A stretch of DNA of 64,000 nucleotides from contig NC_022664.1 of the NCBI RefSeq assembly GCF_000485905.1, positions 620,001 to 684,000 on the forward strand, written 5' to 3'. Below are positions 20,177 to 31,308 of this stretch, in pieces. The notes under the pieces were generated by a model that saw only the letters and a program-made list of their open reading frames with translations, was not told the DNA's origin and did not search any database. This stretch comes from Spiribacter curvatus (GTDB lineage: Bacteria > Pseudomonadota > Gammaproteobacteria > Nitrococcales > Nitrococcaceae). Within the stretch, counting starts at the first letter, position 1; each line of letters starts with the position of its first letter. A program made the position numbers and the translations under genes.

Positions 20177-21454
20177 ATGACCAACGTCTGCTACACGACA
20201 CTGCAATTCGACGAGCCCTGGACGCTCGAGAGCTACCGGGCAGTCGGTGGCTATCAGGCGCTTGAGAAGGTGCTTCGCGACGGGATGAGTCAGGAAGACA
20301 TCATCGAAACGGTGAAGTCGGCCAACCTGCGCGGGCGCGGAGGCGCTGGATTTCCGGCGGGCATCAAATGGAGCTTCATGCCCCGCAATGCCCCGGGCGC
20401 GAAATACCTGCTGGTCAATTCGGACGAGTCCGAGCCCGGTACCTGCAAGGATCGTGACATCCTGCGCTACAACCCCCACGCCCTGATCGAGGGGATGATC
20501 ATCGCGGGTTATGCCATGGGTGCGGAGATTGGCTACAACTACATGCGCGGCGAGTTCATCAAAGAGCCCAACGTGCGTATGGAGCAGGCCGTCCGCGAGG
20601 CCCGTGAGGCGGGCTATCTGGGCCGCGACATCATGGGGTCCGGAGTCAGCTTCGAGGTCTACAACTATGTCGGCGCCGGGGCTTACATCTGCGGTGAAGA
20701 GTCGGCCCTGATGGAATCGATCGAGGGCAAGAAGGGGATGCCGCGCAACAAGCCGCCATTCCCCGCGCAGTCGGGTATCTACGGACGCCCGACGACCATC
20801 AACAACACCGAGACCATCGCCTCGGTCCCCGCGATCATCCGCAATGGCGCTGACTGGTTCCTCGAGCTCGGTAAGCCCAACAATGGGGGCGTGAAGATAT
20901 TTTCCGTATCAGGCCATGTGGAGAAGCCGGGTAACTTCGAGGTTCCGCTGGGCACGCCATTCCGTGATCTGCTGGAGATGGCCGGCGGCGTGTGGAAGGG
21001 ACGTCGCCTCAAGGCGGTGATTCCCGGTGGCTCGTCGATGCCGATGATCCCCGGTGACCAGATGATGGATCTGACCATGGACTACGACGCGCTGATGGAA
21101 GCCGGTTCAGCACTCGGGTCAGGCGGTGTCGTTGTGATGGACGAGACCACGGACATGGTTCGGGCGCTACTCTGCATCAGCCGCTTCTACTACGCCGAAT
21201 CCTGCGGGCAGTGTACGCCATGTCGCGAAGGCACTGGCTGGATGTATCGGGTCATCAAGCGGATCTATGAGGGCAACGGGCGCCCGGAGGATCTCGAGCT
21301 GCTGGACTCCGCGGCTGGTCAGATCGCCGGGCATACGATCTGCGCCTTTGGTGAGGCGTCGGCCTGGCCGGTTCAGGGCGTGCTCAAACACTGGCGTCAT
21401 GAATTCGAGCACTACATCGAGCACAAGCGATCCATCGTCGAGGCCGCCGCATGA
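20177..21454 (+). CDS. nuoF: NADH-quinone oxidoreductase subunit F (FMN/NADH site)
   Basis: The 51-kDa subunit that binds NADH, FMN and [4Fe-4S] N3; 425 aa. [15 protein letters not shown] (residues 51-65) is the glycine-rich nucleotide loop, [14 protein letters not shown] the FMN-binding segment, and [15 protein letters not shown] the NADH region. The N3 ligands are in [11 protein letters not shown] near 345 and the distal Cys in HTICAFGEA near 390. I start at the ATG just after nuoE, since the frame extends further upstream only as unrelated sequence inside nuoE. Confidence 0.97.
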   Translation: MTNVCYTTLQFDEPWTLESYRAVGGYQALEKVLRDGMSQEDIIETVKSANLRGRGGAGFPAGIKWSFMPRNAPGAKYLLVNSDESEPGTCKDRDILRYNPHALIEGMIIAGYAMGAEIGYNYMRGEFIKEPNVRMEQAVREAREAGYLGRDIMGSGVSFEVYNYVGAGAYICGEESALMESIEGKKGMPRNKPPFPAQSGIYGRPTTINNTETIASVPAIIRNGADWFLELGKPNNGGVKIFSVSGHVEKPGNFEVPLGTPFRDLLEMAGGVWKGRRLKAVIPGGSSMPMIPGDQMMDLTMDYDALMEAGSALGSGGVVVMDETTDMVRALLCISRFYYAESCGQCTPCREGTGWMYRVIKRIYEGNGRPEDLELLDSAAGQIAGHTICAFGEASAWPVQGVLKHWRHEFEHYIEHKRSIVEAAA

Positions 21455-23865
21455 GCGCAGAAGTCAAGACACAGAACCCGGAGACGGTCAGTCTCACCAT
21501 CGATGGGCAGTCGATCGAGGCACCCAAGGGCGCATCGCTGATCTCGGTGGCCGATGAGCACGGGATTGATATCCCGCGCTTTTGCTATCACAGCAAGCTC
21601 TCGGCGCCGGCGAACTGCCGGATGTGCCTGGTCGATATCGAGATGAACGGTCGGCCGGCACCGAAACCGCTGCCAGCCTGCATCACCACCGTGGCGGATG
21701 GCATGGTCGTGCAGACGACCTCTGAGCGGGCCCTGAAGGCCCAGCGCGGGGTCATGGAGTTTCTGCTCATCAATCACCCACTCGACTGCCCGATCTGTGA
21801 TCAGGGCGGAGAGTGTGAGCTGCAGGATCTGGCGCTCGGCTACGGCCGGAGTGTGTCACGGTTCTCGGAGCGCAAGCGCGTGGTCGAGGACGAGGATCTG
21901 GGGCCATTGATCGCTACGGAGATGACGCGCTGCATCCACTGCACGCGCTGTGTCCGTTTCCTCGACGAGATCGCCGGCACCTCTGAGCTCGGTGCGATGT
22001 ACCGCGGCGAGCACACCGAGATCGGAACACTGGTGGGCACCGGCGTTCACTCGGAGCTCTCCGGGAATATCATCGATCTCTGCCCGGTGGGGGCACTTAC
22101 CTCCCAGCCCTATCGATACACCGCGCGTGCCTGGGAGATGCTCAGCCACGCCAGCATCGCGCCGCATGACTGTCTTGGCTCGAATATCGATCTCCATCAG
22201 GTCCGCGGTACCGTCAAGCGCGTCGTCCCCCGTGACAACGAGTCGGTCAACGAGTGCTGGATCAGCGATCGTGACCGGTTTTCGTACGAGGGTATCTACA
22301 GCGAGCAGCGCCTGACCGAGCCCCAGATCCGGGAAAACGGGGAGTGGCAGAGCGTCGACTGGCAGACAGCGATCGAAGCGGCCGCCAATGCGCTGCGTGA
22401 TGTCGTCGGGCGGCATGGCGGCGAGGCACTCGGCTCGCTGGTCTCGCCGTCCTCGACGCTTGAGGAAATGTATCTTCTCGCACAGCTCACCCGTGCGCTC
22501 GGCAGTCACAACATTGACTGCCGGCTGCGGCGCGCCGATTTCCGCGACGGTGTGGAGCATGCAGGCTTTGCCGGACTGGAGACGGCGGTCGCCGATCTGG
22601 AAACACTTGACGCGGCACTCATCATCGGTGGTTATCCACGTCACGAGCAGCCGTTGATCAATCATCGACTGCGCAAGGCGGCGCGTGCCGGCGGGGATGT
22701 GATGGCCCTGAATCCCCGCGCCTTCGACTGGAATATCCCACTCGGTGTGGAGCATGTCGTGCCGTCGACGGAGATGCCGGTCGCCCTTGCGGCGGTGGCA
22801 CGGGCGGTGGCCCGCCACAAGCGGATTGATGAGCCGGAAGACCTCGATCAGTGGCTTGGAGCGCGCGCGCCGGATGAGCAGGCGGAGCGGATCGCCAGTG
22901 CGCTCGTGGGTGACGGGCGTCGCGCACTGCTTCTGGGCGGACTGGCCGACAGCCATCCGGCTGGAGCCGAGTTGCGCTATCTCGCCGGTGTCATCGCGCG
23001 TCTGACGGGTGCCGATTATGGCGAGCTGACACCGGGTGCGAACACCGCGGGTGGCTGGCTCGCGGGTGCGGTCCCCAATCGTCGCGCCGATGGTCAGGCC
23101 ACCAATGGCCTGGATCGGGCGGCGATGCTGTCCTCGCCGCGATCGGGCTATGTGTTGCTCAACGTCGAGCCGGAACACGATTTCTTCGACGGTGCCGAAG
23201 CGATCCAGGCGCTGGCTGCCAGCGAGACGCTGGTCGCCATGTCGGCCTATGATTCGCCGGCCCTGCGGGCTCATGCGGATGTGCTGCTTCCGGTGGCCAC
23301 ACTGGGCGAGACGGCGGGCACGCTGATCAATGCCGAGGGGCGCTGGCAGACCTTCGCGGGCGTTGGTTACCCACAGGGTGACGCGCGTCCGGCATGGCGG
23401 TTGCTACGGGTTCTGGCCAACGTCCTCGAGCTCGACGGGTTCGAGTACCAGGCCCCCGATGAGATTCATCGCGAGGTGCAGGCGCTGGCGGCAGGATCGG
23501 GTGTGGCGCGGCCATCAGTGGCGGTGACGGCCAGTGCACCGGCGGTCGATGGTCTGACCCGGATTGGTTATCCCGCCATGTTCGGAGTCGACGCGCTCAC
23601 GCGTCATGCTGAATCCCTTCAGCAGACCGACCATGCGGCGGCCGCGTCGGCGGTCCTGAATCCGGCGGATGCCCGGCGGCTGGGGGTCGCGTCGGCGGAT
23701 ACGGTCGCAGTCCAGCAGGGCGGCGACCGGCGGACGCTACCGCTGTCGGTCAGTGATGACATTCCCGTTGGCAGCGTCTGGATACCAGCGGGTGTTGAGG
23801 GAAGTGAAGGCCTGGGTGCGCTGATGGGGCCGATTGAGGTGGCCGCAGCCGGAGCCGGCGAATGA
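21451..23865 (+). CDS. nuoG: NADH-quinone oxidoreductase subunit G
   Basis: The largest peripheral-arm subunit (804 aa). The N-terminal ferredoxin-like domain binds [2Fe-2S] N1b ([15 protein letters not shown], about residues 46-60). His/Cys-ligated [4Fe-4S] N5 ([14 protein letters not shown], about 112) and N4 ([10 protein letters not shown], about 162) follow. The C-terminal 550 residues have the molybdopterin-oxidoreductase fold without catalytic cofactor residues, poorly conserved and Ala/Asp-rich here. It overlaps nuoF and nuoH by four bases each, so it is translationally coupled. Confidence 0.95.
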   Translation: MSAEVKTQNPETVSLTIDGQSIEAPKGASLISVADEHGIDIPRFCYHSKLSAPANCRMCLVDIEMNGRPAPKPLPACITTVADGMVVQTTSERALKAQRGVMEFLLINHPLDCPICDQGGECELQDLALGYGRSVSRFSERKRVVEDEDLGPLIATEMTRCIHCTRCVRFLDEIAGTSELGAMYRGEHTEIGTLVGTGVHSELSGNIIDLCPVGALTSQPYRYTARAWEMLSHASIAPHDCLGSNIDLHQVRGTVKRVVPRDNESVNECWISDRDRFSYEGIYSEQRLTEPQIRENGEWQSVDWQTAIEAAANALRDVVGRHGGEALGSLVSPSSTLEEMYLLAQLTRALGSHNIDCRLRRADFRDGVEHAGFAGLETAVADLETLDAALIIGGYPRHEQPLINHRLRKAARAGGDVMALNPRAFDWNIPLGVEHVVPSTEMPVALAAVARAVARHKRIDEPEDLDQWLGARAPDEQAERIASALVGDGRRALLLGGLADSHPAGAELRYLAGVIARLTGADYGELTPGANTAGGWLAGAVPNRRADGQATNGLDRAAMLSSPRSGYVLLNVEPEHDFFDGAEAIQALAASETLVAMSAYDSPALRAHADVLLPVATLGETAGTLINAEGRWQTFAGVGYPQGDARPAWRLLRVLANVLELDGFEYQAPDEIHREVQALAAGSGVARPSVAVTASAPAVDGLTRIGYPAMFGVDALTRHAESLQQTDHAAAASAVLNPADARRLGVASADTVAVQQGGDRRTLPLSVSDDIPVGSVWIPAGVEGSEGLGALMGPIEVAAAGAGE

Positions 23866-24884
23866 ACGCACTCATCGAGCTCAGCTGGATTACGGCCAAG
23901 ATCGTGGCGCTGATCGTGCCGCTGTTCCTGGCCGTTGCCTACATGACCTATGCCGAGCGCAAGGTCATCAGCTCCATGCAGCTGCGGCGGGGTCCCAACA
24001 GAGTCGGTTGGCACGGGCTTTTGCAACCCTTCGCGGATGCGCTCAAGCTGCTCATGAAAGAGGTGGTGTTACCACAGAACGCCAACCGCTTCCTGTTCGT
24101 GCTCGCGCCGATGCTCTCGATCATGCCGGCGCTGGCCGCGTGGGCGGTGCTGCCGCTGTCAGAAGGGATGGTCATCGCCGACGTCAATGCGGGGCTGCTC
24201 TATGTCCTCGCGATGACCTCCATGGGCGTGTACGGGATCATCCTTGCCGGCTGGGCGTCCAACTCGAAATACGCGCTCCTCGGGGCGCTACGGGCGGGTG
24301 CGCAGGTGGTCTCCTACGAGATTGCAATGGGCTTTGCGCTGGTCGGCGTCCTGATGGCGGCCGGCAGCCTGAATATGGGCGATATCATCCGCGCCCAGGA
24401 AGGGCCGATCTGGAACTGGTTCTGGTTACCCCTTCTGCCTCTCTTCATTGTCTACTGGATCTCGGGCGTGGCGGAGACCAACCGCCTGCCATTCGACGTC
24501 GCCGAGGGTGAGTCGGAAATCGTCGCCGGCTTCCATGTCGAGTATTCGGGCATGGCATTCGCAATCTTTTTCCTTGCCGAATATGCGAACATGATTCTGA
24601 TATCGGGTCTGGCGGCGATCATGTTCCTCGGTGGCTGGTACTCACCATTCGACGGGCTGCCGTTACTGGGACCGCTTTTCAGCTGGGTGCCGGGTCTGGT
24701 CTGGTTCCTGCTCAAGGTCTGTCTGTTCCTGTTCCTCTACATCTGGTTCAGGGGAACATTCCCGCGGTATCGCTATGACCAGATCATGCGGCTGGGCTGG
24801 AAGGTGCTCATACCGGTCACGGTGGTGTGGCTGATCGTGGTGGCAGGGCTCAGTCTGGGTGAAGTCGGCCCATGGTTTTCATAG
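23862..24884 (+). CDS. nuoH: NADH-quinone oxidoreductase subunit H
   Basis: Membrane subunit (340 aa, about eight helices) that closes the quinone chamber. Conserved cytoplasmic loops are present: [19 protein letters not shown] (residues about 30-48) and [21 protein letters not shown] (about 204-224), whose acidic residues link quinone reduction to proton movement. The C-terminal loop [19 protein letters not shown] is also diagnostic. It overlaps nuoG by four bases. Confidence 0.97.
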   Translation: MNALIELSWITAKIVALIVPLFLAVAYMTYAERKVISSMQLRRGPNRVGWHGLLQPFADALKLLMKEVVLPQNANRFLFVLAPMLSIMPALAAWAVLPLSEGMVIADVNAGLLYVLAMTSMGVYGIILAGWASNSKYALLGALRAGAQVVSYEIAMGFALVGVLMAAGSLNMGDIIRAQEGPIWNWFWLPLLPLFIVYWISGVAETNRLPFDVAEGESEIVAGFHVEYSGMAFAIFFLAEYANMILISGLAAIMFLGGWYSPFDGLPLLGPLFSWVPGLVWFLLKVCLFLFLYIWFRGTFPRYRYDQIMRLGWKVLIPVTVVWLIVVAGLSLGEVGPWFS

Positions 24885-24898
24885 GTAGGTAGTCAGAA

Positions 24899-25387
24899 AT
24901 GCAGTCAGTCAGGGAATTCTTCGGGACTTTCATGCTCACCGAGCTGTTGAAGGGGATGCGGCTGACCGGCCGGAACCTCTTCGAGGCCAAGTACACGCTC
25001 GAGTATCCTGAGGAGAAGGCGCCGAAGTCACCGCGCTTCCGCGGGCTTCATGCGCTGCGTCGCTATCCCAATGGTGAAGAGCGGTGCATCGCCTGTAAGC
25101 TTTGCGAGGCGGTATGCCCGGCGCTCGCCATTACGATCGATTCCGAGGAGCGTGAGGACGGCACGCGGCGCACGACTCGTTACGATATCGACCTTTTCAA
25201 GTGCATTTACTGTGGCTTCTGCGAAGAGTCATGCCCGGTCGATTCCATCGTCGAGACGCGGCTTCACGAATATCATTTTGAAGAGCGCGGTGAGCAGATC
25301 ATGCACAAGGAAGATCTGCTCGCGGTTGGCGATAAATATGAGGCTCAGCTGTTCGAAGATCGCGCAGCGGACGCACCATACCGGTAA
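24899..25387 (+). CDS. nuoI: NADH-quinone oxidoreductase subunit I (N6a/N6b clusters)
   Basis: Eight-iron ferredoxin-like subunit (162 aa) carrying N6a and N6b, which relay electrons to N2. The two motifs are [12 protein letters not shown] (Cys 63, 66, 69, 73) and [12 protein letters not shown] (Cys 102, 105, 108, 112). The N-terminal amphipathic stretch lies on the membrane. Placement between nuoH and nuoJ is standard. Confidence 0.97.
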   Translation: MQSVREFFGTFMLTELLKGMRLTGRNLFEAKYTLEYPEEKAPKSPRFRGLHALRRYPNGEERCIACKLCEAVCPALAITIDSEEREDGTRRTTRYDIDLFKCIYCGFCEESCPVDSIVETRLHEYHFEERGEQIMHKEDLLAVGDKYEAQLFEDRAADAPYR

Positions 25388-25411
25388 GCCTCAGGGGGGT
25401 CGGGGCACGAC

Positions 25412-26023
25412 GTGATAGAAAAAGGCATATTCTATTTCTTTGCAGCGGTGCTGCTGCTCGCGGCTACGCTGGTCGTGACCGCGCGTAACCCGGTTCACTC
25501 CGCGCTGTCGCTGGTGCTGGCGTTCTTCAGTAGCGCCGCGCTATGGCTACTGGTCGAAGCGGAGTTCCTTGGTATCGCCCTGGTGCTCGTCTACGTGGGC
25601 GCTGTCATGGTGCTGTTCCTGTTCGTGGTCATGATGCTCGATATCAATCTATCGATCCTGCGCGAGGGATTTGCCCGTTATCTGCCCATTGGCGCACTGG
25701 TGGGACTGGTCATGCTCCTCCAGATGCTGCTCGTCATTGGCGCCGGCGTGGTCGATATTGGAGAGGGGGTGCCGGAGGCGGCCGCGACAGCGGCTGAGAG
25801 CAACAATATCCGATTGCTTGGCAGCGTCCTGTACACGGTCTACGTGTATCCGTTCGAGCTTGCAGCGCTGGTGTTGCTCCTCGCGATCATTGCCGCAATC
25901 ATGCTCACCCATCGCCGACGTGGCGACACGAAACATCAGGATATCTCCTCGCAGGTCCGCACGCAGAAATCCGACCGGCTGCGGATGGTGCGTATGCGAA
26001 GCGAACGCGACACCGACTCATAA
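25412..26023 (+). CDS. nuoJ: NADH-quinone oxidoreductase subunit J
   Basis: Membrane-arm subunit (203 aa) with five predicted helices. The third carries the conserved [18 protein letters not shown] pi-bulge segment (about residues 53-70) near the E-channel. A GTG start is used: [17 protein letters not shown] follows, and no ATG lies in a suitable position. The C-terminal 40 residues are basic and cytoplasmic. An acidic loop (about residues 112-130) between helices 4 and 5 is longer than in E. coli. Confidence 0.94.
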   Translation: MIEKGIFYFFAAVLLLAATLVVTARNPVHSALSLVLAFFSSAALWLLVEAEFLGIALVLVYVGAVMVLFLFVVMMLDINLSILREGFARYLPIGALVGLVMLLQMLLVIGAGVVDIGEGVPEAAATAAESNNIRLLGSVLYTVYVYPFELAALVLLLAIIAAIMLTHRRRGDTKHQDISSQVRTQKSDRLRMVRMRSERDTDS

Positions 26024-26040
26024 CAACAACCGGGGCACAC

Positions 26041-26346
26041 ATGTTAGCGCTTTCCGACTATCTGGTCCTCAGCGCATTGCTGTTTTCAATTGGCATGGCG
26101 GGCATCTTCCTTAACCGGAAGAACGCCATTGTACTGCTGATGTCGATCGAGCTGATCCTGCTCGCTGTCAACTTCAACTTCATCGCCTTTTCGCACTTCC
26201 TCGGTGATATTCACGGACAGGTATTCGTGTTCTTCATCCTCACGGTTGCTGCGGCCGAGTCGGCGATCGGGCTGGCGATTCTCGTGGTGCTGTTCCGCAA
26301 CCGGGACACCATCAACGTCGCCGATCTGGACAGCATGCGGGGTTAG
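26041..26346 (+). CDS. nuoK: NADH-quinone oxidoreductase subunit K
   Basis: Small membrane-arm subunit (101 aa, three helices) homologous to MrpC. The two conserved membrane Glu are visible, in [15 protein letters not shown] (about residue 36) and in [13 protein letters not shown] (about 72); both belong to the proton path. GKNAI-like loop sequence RKNAIVLL precedes helix 2. nuoL starts 3 bases after the stop. Confidence 0.96.
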   Translation: MLALSDYLVLSALLFSIGMAGIFLNRKNAIVLLMSIELILLAVNFNFIAFSHFLGDIHGQVFVFFILTVAAAESAIGLAILVVLFRNRDTINVADLDSMRG

Positions 26347-26349
26347 GCA

Positions 26350-28326
26350 ATGAAGTCGCTCTATCTGATTATCGTGCTTGCGCCTCTGCTCGGGGCTGTC
26401 GTTGCCGGGTTGGCCGGTGGCCGAATCGGGTGGGTCAATGCCCATCGGGTGACCGTGGGTGCCGTTGGCCTGTCCGCACTGCTCTCCCTGATCGTGCTCT
26501 ACCAGCATGTCTGGGGGGGTGCCGCCGTGTTCAACGAGACAATCTATCAATGGGCGCTGGTCGGTAGCCTGAACCTGGAGGTCGGTTTTCTCGTCGATCG
26601 CCTGACCGCATTGATGATGGTGATCGTTACGTCCGTCTCGTTCGCGGTCCATGTCTACACGATCGGCTACATGTATGACGATCCCGGCTACCAACGGTTT
26701 TTCAGCTACATCAATCTGTTCACGTTTGCCATGCTCACCCTCGTCATGGCGAATAATTTCCTCCAGCTGTTCTTCGGCTGGGAAGCCGTCGGCCTCGTCT
26801 CCTATCTCCTGATCGGATTCTGGTATCACAAGGAAACGGCAATCTTCGCCAATCTCAAGGCGTTCCTGGTCAACCGTGTCGGTGATTTCGGCTTCCTGCT
26901 CGGTATCGCCGCGGTGCTGGCCTATTACGGCAGTCTTGATTACTCAGCCGTGTTCACGGCAGCCGCCTCGGCGCCTGAGCAGACCATGCATCTGTTCGGT
27001 AATGAGGCGCTTGTGGCCACCGTGGTGGCGATCCTGATGTTCATCGGCGCGATGGGTAAATCGGCGCAGGTCCCGCTTCATGTCTGGCTGCCCGACTCAA
27101 TGGAAGGCCCGACGCCGATCTCCGCGCTGATCCACGCCGCTACGATGGTGACCGCGGGTGTCTTTCTCGTCGCCCGGCTCTCACCGCTGTTCGGGCTCTC
27201 TGAAGCAGCCCTTTCGGTCGTGCTGATACTCGGCGCGGTGACCGCGCTGTTCATGGGGCTGGTGGGGCTGGTGCAGACCGATATCAAACGCGTGATCGCG
27301 TACTCGACGCTCTCACAGCTTGGTTACATGTTTGTCGGGCTTGGTGCCTCCGCCTATGCCGCGGGCGTGTTCCATGTCATGACGCACGCTTTTTTCAAGG
27401 CGCTGCTGTTCCTCGGTGCCGGTGCGGTGATCGTGGCGCTCCATCACGAGCAGGATATGCGCCGCATGGGCAATCTACGGCGCTATCTGCCGGTCACCCA
27501 CATCACGATGCTGCTGGGGACGCTGGCGCTCGTGGGAACGCCGTTTTTCTCGGGTTACTACTCCAAGGACGCGATTATCGAGGCTGTCCATCTTGCCGAT
27601 CGGGCCGGCGCCGATTTCGCTTACTGGGCGGTCCTGTCAGGCGTGTTCATCACCGCGCTCTACAGCTTTCGGCTCTACTTTCTGGTTTTCTGGGGCGAGG
27701 AGCGGATCGATCCCCATGCCAAAGCGCATATGCAACACCTCCCGCGCTATGTTCTGCCAGTCATGGAGTGGCCGCTCGTGGTGCTGGCGATCCCGTCGGT
27801 CGTGCTTGGCTATTTCACCATCGAGCCAATGCTCTTTGGTGATTTCTTTGGCAATGCCATACAGGTCACGCCTGCCAATGATGTTCTGGCCGAAAAGGCG
27901 GAGAGCTTCCATGGCCCGTTCGCGTTCGGTCTGCATGCCGCCGTTAACCCCGCGTTCTGGTTGACTGTGGCTGGTGCGGTCACGGCGTGGTTCCTCTACA
28001 TCATGCGACCGGGGCTGCTCCCCGCGATCAATACCCGGCTGTCCTGGGTCGTCCGTGTCCTGCAGCGCAAATATGGGTTCGATGACCTCTATAATGCCGG
28101 CTTCGCCGGCGGCGGGCGTCTGCTGGGGCGGGCGCTATGGCGGGGCGGTGATCAGGGCGTCATCGATGGCGTTCTGGTCAACGGTACGGCCCGTACGGTC
28201 GGCCGATTGGCAGCGGCGCTGCGCGGCGGGCAGTCGGGTTTTCTGTATCACTACGCGTTCGCGATGATTGTCGGGCTGCTGTTGCTGCTGACGGTTTTCG
28301 TGGGTAGCTGGCGGGGATGGTTCTAA
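26350..28326 (+). CDS. nuoL: NADH-quinone oxidoreductase subunit L
   Basis: Distal antiporter-like proton-pumping subunit (658 aa, about 16 helices including the long lateral helix at the C-terminus). Key residues appear in FFGWEAVGLVSYLLIGFW (Glu, about residue 141), MGKSAQVPLHVWLPDSMEGPT (Lys, about 237) and HAFFKALLFLGAGAVI (Lys, about 350). It ends 10 bases inside nuoM. Length and motifs give no sign of defect. Confidence 0.97.
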   Translation: MKSLYLIIVLAPLLGAVVAGLAGGRIGWVNAHRVTVGAVGLSALLSLIVLYQHVWGGAAVFNETIYQWALVGSLNLEVGFLVDRLTALMMVIVTSVSFAVHVYTIGYMYDDPGYQRFFSYINLFTFAMLTLVMANNFLQLFFGWEAVGLVSYLLIGFWYHKETAIFANLKAFLVNRVGDFGFLLGIAAVLAYYGSLDYSAVFTAAASAPEQTMHLFGNEALVATVVAILMFIGAMGKSAQVPLHVWLPDSMEGPTPISALIHAATMVTAGVFLVARLSPLFGLSEAALSVVLILGAVTALFMGLVGLVQTDIKRVIAYSTLSQLGYMFVGLGASAYAAGVFHVMTHAFFKALLFLGAGAVIVALHHEQDMRRMGNLRRYLPVTHITMLLGTLALVGTPFFSGYYSKDAIIEAVHLADRAGADFAYWAVLSGVFITALYSFRLYFLVFWGEERIDPHAKAHMQHLPRYVLPVMEWPLVVLAIPSVVLGYFTIEPMLFGDFFGNAIQVTPANDVLAEKAESFHGPFAFGLHAAVNPAFWLTVAGAVTAWFLYIMRPGLLPAINTRLSWVVRVLQRKYGFDDLYNAGFAGGGRLLGRALWRGGDQGVIDGVLVNGTARTVGRLAAALRGGQSGFLYHYAFAMIVGLLLLLTVFVGSWRGWF

Positions 28327-29840
28327 GCATGTTGGGAGGTTGGCCGTTGCTGAGCCTGTTGATCTGGCTCCCGATCGTGGGCGGTGTCGGTGTCCTGCTG
28401 GCGGGGCGGGACAATGCGGATCGGGCCCGCTGGTCGGCACTCGCCGTCTCGGCGCTGACCCTGCTGCTCGGCGTCGCGCTCTGGTTCGGTTTCGAGGTCG
28501 GCGTTGCCGGCATGCAGTTCGTCGAGCGTGCCTCATGGATACAGGCGTTCGGGGTTGAGTACTACCTCGGCGTTGATGGCATATCGATGCCGCTCGTGGT
28601 GCTCACGGCATTCTCGACACTGCTGGTCGTGGTGGCCGCCTGGGATGTCGTGCGCTATAAGCCGGCCCAGTATCTGGCGGCGTTCCTGATCATGGAAGGC
28701 ATCATGATCGGCGTCTTCAGTGCCCTCGATGCCATTCTGTTCTACGTCTTTTTCGAGGCGATGCTGATTCCGATGTTCCTCATCATCGGTATCTGGGGCG
28801 GACCGAATCGGATCTACGCCACCCTGAAGTTTTTCCTTTATACCTTCCTCGGATCAGTGATGATGCTGATCGCGCTCATCTATCTGCGCACCGAGGCTGG
28901 CAGTTTCGCTATTCCGGATCTCTATGGGCTGGCATTGCCGTTCACCACGCAGGTACTGGTCTTTCTGGCGTTTCTGGCGGCGTTCGCGGTCAAAGTGCCG
29001 ATGTTCCCGGTCCACACCTGGCTGCCGGATGCCCACGTTGAGGCCCCCACCGGCGGCTCGGTGATCCTTGCCGCGATCACTCTGAAGATCGGAGGCTATG
29101 GATTCCTCCGCTTCAGTCTGCCGATCGTGCCAGAGGCCAGTATGGCACTGGACTGGCTGTTGATCTCGTTATCGTTGATCGCGGTGGTCTATATCGGCCT
29201 CGTGGCAATGGTGCAGGAGGATCTGAAAAAGCTCATCGCCTACTCGTCGATCGCGCACATGGGGTTCGTGACGCTGGCCTTTTTCCTGATCTTCCGGATC
29301 GTTGCCGCCAGTGGCAGCCGCGACGCGGCGCTGCTGGCGCTCGAGGGTGGTCTGGTGCAGATGATCTCGCATGGATTCGTGTCTGCGGCGATGTTCCTCT
29401 GCGTGGGCGTGCTCTATGACCGTATGCATACCCGGCGTATTGCCGACTATGGTGGCGTCGCCAATCGTATGCCCGTGTTCGCGGGGCTCTTCGTATTCTT
29501 TGCGATGGCCAATGCTGGCCTGCCGGGGACATCTGGCTTCGTGGGCGAGTTTATGGTCATCCTGGCGAGTTTCCAGGCTGGGTTCTGGTATGCCGCCATC
29601 GCCGGACTGACGCTTATCCTGGGGGCTGCTTACAGCCTCTGGATGATCAAGCGCGTTGTCTACGGCGAGGTCCGGAATGCTGAGGTCGACAAGCTCCGCG
29701 ACGTGAATCCGCGCGAGCGTCTGCTGCTGGGCAGCCTGGTTGTGGTGGTGCTGTTGTTCGGGCTCTATCCCGCACCACTGATCAACGTGATGGCGCCCTC
29801 GCTGGATGCGCTCTTTGGCATTGTTGTGCCCACTCCCTAG
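28317..29840 (+). CDS. nuoM: NADH-quinone oxidoreductase subunit M
   Basis: Antiporter-like proton-pumping subunit (507 aa, about 14 helices). The glutamate in FYVFFEAMLIPMFLIIGIWGG (about residue 144) and the lysine in AFAVKVPMFPVHTWLPDAH (about 232) are in place. I give the ATG that overlaps nuoL by 10 bases; an in-frame ATG at 28329 (MLGGWPLLSLL) is about as likely, and neither has a strong ribosome site. nuoN follows after 21 bases. Confidence 0.95.
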   Translation: MVLSMLGGWPLLSLLIWLPIVGGVGVLLAGRDNADRARWSALAVSALTLLLGVALWFGFEVGVAGMQFVERASWIQAFGVEYYLGVDGISMPLVVLTAFSTLLVVVAAWDVVRYKPAQYLAAFLIMEGIMIGVFSALDAILFYVFFEAMLIPMFLIIGIWGGPNRIYATLKFFLYTFLGSVMMLIALIYLRTEAGSFAIPDLYGLALPFTTQVLVFLAFLAAFAVKVPMFPVHTWLPDAHVEAPTGGSVILAAITLKIGGYGFLRFSLPIVPEASMALDWLLISLSLIAVVYIGLVAMVQEDLKKLIAYSSIAHMGFVTLAFFLIFRIVAASGSRDAALLALEGGLVQMISHGFVSAAMFLCVGVLYDRMHTRRIADYGGVANRMPVFAGLFVFFAMANAGLPGTSGFVGEFMVILASFQAGFWYAAIAGLTLILGAAYSLWMIKRVVYGEVRNAEVDKLRDVNPRERLLLGSLVVVVLLFGLYPAPLINVMAPSLDALFGIVVPTP

Positions 29841-29861
29841 TACGCTGGCCAGAGGACGATC

Positions 29862-31301
29862 ATGAATTTCGAAATGCCCCAATTCGCGATGGCCGCCCCG
29901 GAGATCTGGTTGGGCGTCATGGTATGCGTCGTCCTGATCGCCGATCTGTTCGACCGCAGCCAGGAGAGCCGGGTCGCGTTCTTTCTCACGCAGGCGACGT
30001 TGCTCGTGGCCATCGGGCTGGCCGTGAATACGCACTGGGGCGTCGAGCGCTCGATTACCTTTAACGGCATGTATGTCAGCGACAGCCTTGCCGCGGTGCT
30101 TAAGATGACCGTGGCGGGCCTGTCGGTGGCGACGCTCGGTTACAGCAGGGACTACCTCCGCCAACGTGACCTGCTCAAGGGTGAATTCTATCTGCTCGCG
30201 TTGATGGCCAATCTGGGCATGTTCGTCATGGCCTCGGCGAGCAGCCTCCTGGTGCTCTATGTCGGCCTGGAGATGCTCTCGCTCAGCCTCTACGCAATGG
30301 TCGCCTTTGACCGGGATAGCCGCCTGGGTGCTGAGGCGGCGATGAAGTACTTCGTGTTGGGTGCGCTATCCTCAGGGATGATGCTCTACGGCATGTCAAT
30401 GATCTACGGCGCATCCGGCAGCCTGCTCATCGACGAGATCGCCGCACAGGCCGCCACCGGCGATCACCTGCTGCTGATGGGATTTGGCATGACCTTCGCG
30501 CTGGTGGGGGTGGCATTCAAATTCGGGGCTGCGCCATTCCATATGTGGATACCGGATGTCTATCAGGGTGCGCCGACGGCCGCGACAGCATTTCTCGGTA
30601 CGGCGCCGAAGGTCGCGGCACTGGCATTGTTCCTGCGGCTGCTCGTCGATGGGCTTGGCGATCTGCATGGCCAGTGGCAGGCGATGGCGATCATCCTGGC
30701 GGTTGGGTCACTGGCGATCGGTAACCTGTTCGCGCTCGTCCAGACCAATCTCAAGCGCATGCTCGCGTATTCGACCATTTCCCACATCGGTTTCCTGTTC
30801 CTCGGTCTGATCGCCGGGACCGAAGAGGGCTACGCCGCGGCGCTGTTCTACGCCATCAGCTACGGCATCATGGCAAGCGGTGCTTTCGGCATGATCATCC
30901 TGCTCTCGCACCGCGGCTTCGAGGCCGAGATGATCGACGATATGCGCGGGCTGAACGACCGCCACAGTGGCTTTGCGCTGGTGATGCTGCTGCTGATGTT
31001 CTCAATGGCGGGCATCCCCGGAACGGTCGGCTTCTACGCGAAGTGGCTGGTGCTTCAATCGCTCATCGACACGGGGATGGTCTGGTTGGCTGTGGTAGCG
31101 GTGCTGTTCGCGGTGATCGGCGCGTTCTACTACCTGCGCGTGCTCAAGGCGGTTTACTTTGACCGCCTCGACGCTCCGGCTCCGCTTGAGGCGCCGATGG
31201 GGCAGCGCGCGATCGTCGCCGTCAACGGCGGTGCGATCCTCGTGCTCGGCCTGTTCCCTGATCGTCTGATCGAAATCTGTCAGACCGCGTTGGGACTGTA
31301 A
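29862..31301 (+). CDS. nuoN: NADH-quinone oxidoreductase subunit N
   Basis: Third antiporter-like proton-pumping subunit (479 aa, about 14 helices). Family features are LYVGLEMLSLSLYAMVAFDRD (Glu, about residue 134), GVAFKFGAAPFHMWIPDVYQGAPT (Lys, about 217) and the C-terminal FYYLRVLKAVYFD. A GAGGA ribosome site precedes the ATG. It ends the 14 canonical nuo genes, with the DUF2818 gene 7 bases behind. Confidence 0.97.
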   Translation: MNFEMPQFAMAAPEIWLGVMVCVVLIADLFDRSQESRVAFFLTQATLLVAIGLAVNTHWGVERSITFNGMYVSDSLAAVLKMTVAGLSVATLGYSRDYLRQRDLLKGEFYLLALMANLGMFVMASASSLLVLYVGLEMLSLSLYAMVAFDRDSRLGAEAAMKYFVLGALSSGMMLYGMSMIYGASGSLLIDEIAAQAATGDHLLLMGFGMTFALVGVAFKFGAAPFHMWIPDVYQGAPTAATAFLGTAPKVAALALFLRLLVDGLGDLHGQWQAMAIILAVGSLAIGNLFALVQTNLKRMLAYSTISHIGFLFLGLIAGTEEGYAAALFYAISYGIMASGAFGMIILLSHRGFEAEMIDDMRGLNDRHSGFALVMLLLMFSMAGIPGTVGFYAKWLVLQSLIDTGMVWLAVVAVLFAVIGAFYYLRVLKAVYFDRLDAPAPLEAPMGQRAIVAVNGGAILVLGLFPDRLIEICQTALGL

Positions 31302-31308
31302 GCGGCCA

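Noticed and set aside
21856-23274. Long minus-strand open frame (472 codons) opposite nuoG
   Set aside because: Antisense to a certain gene with no promoter, ribosome site or recognisable motif.
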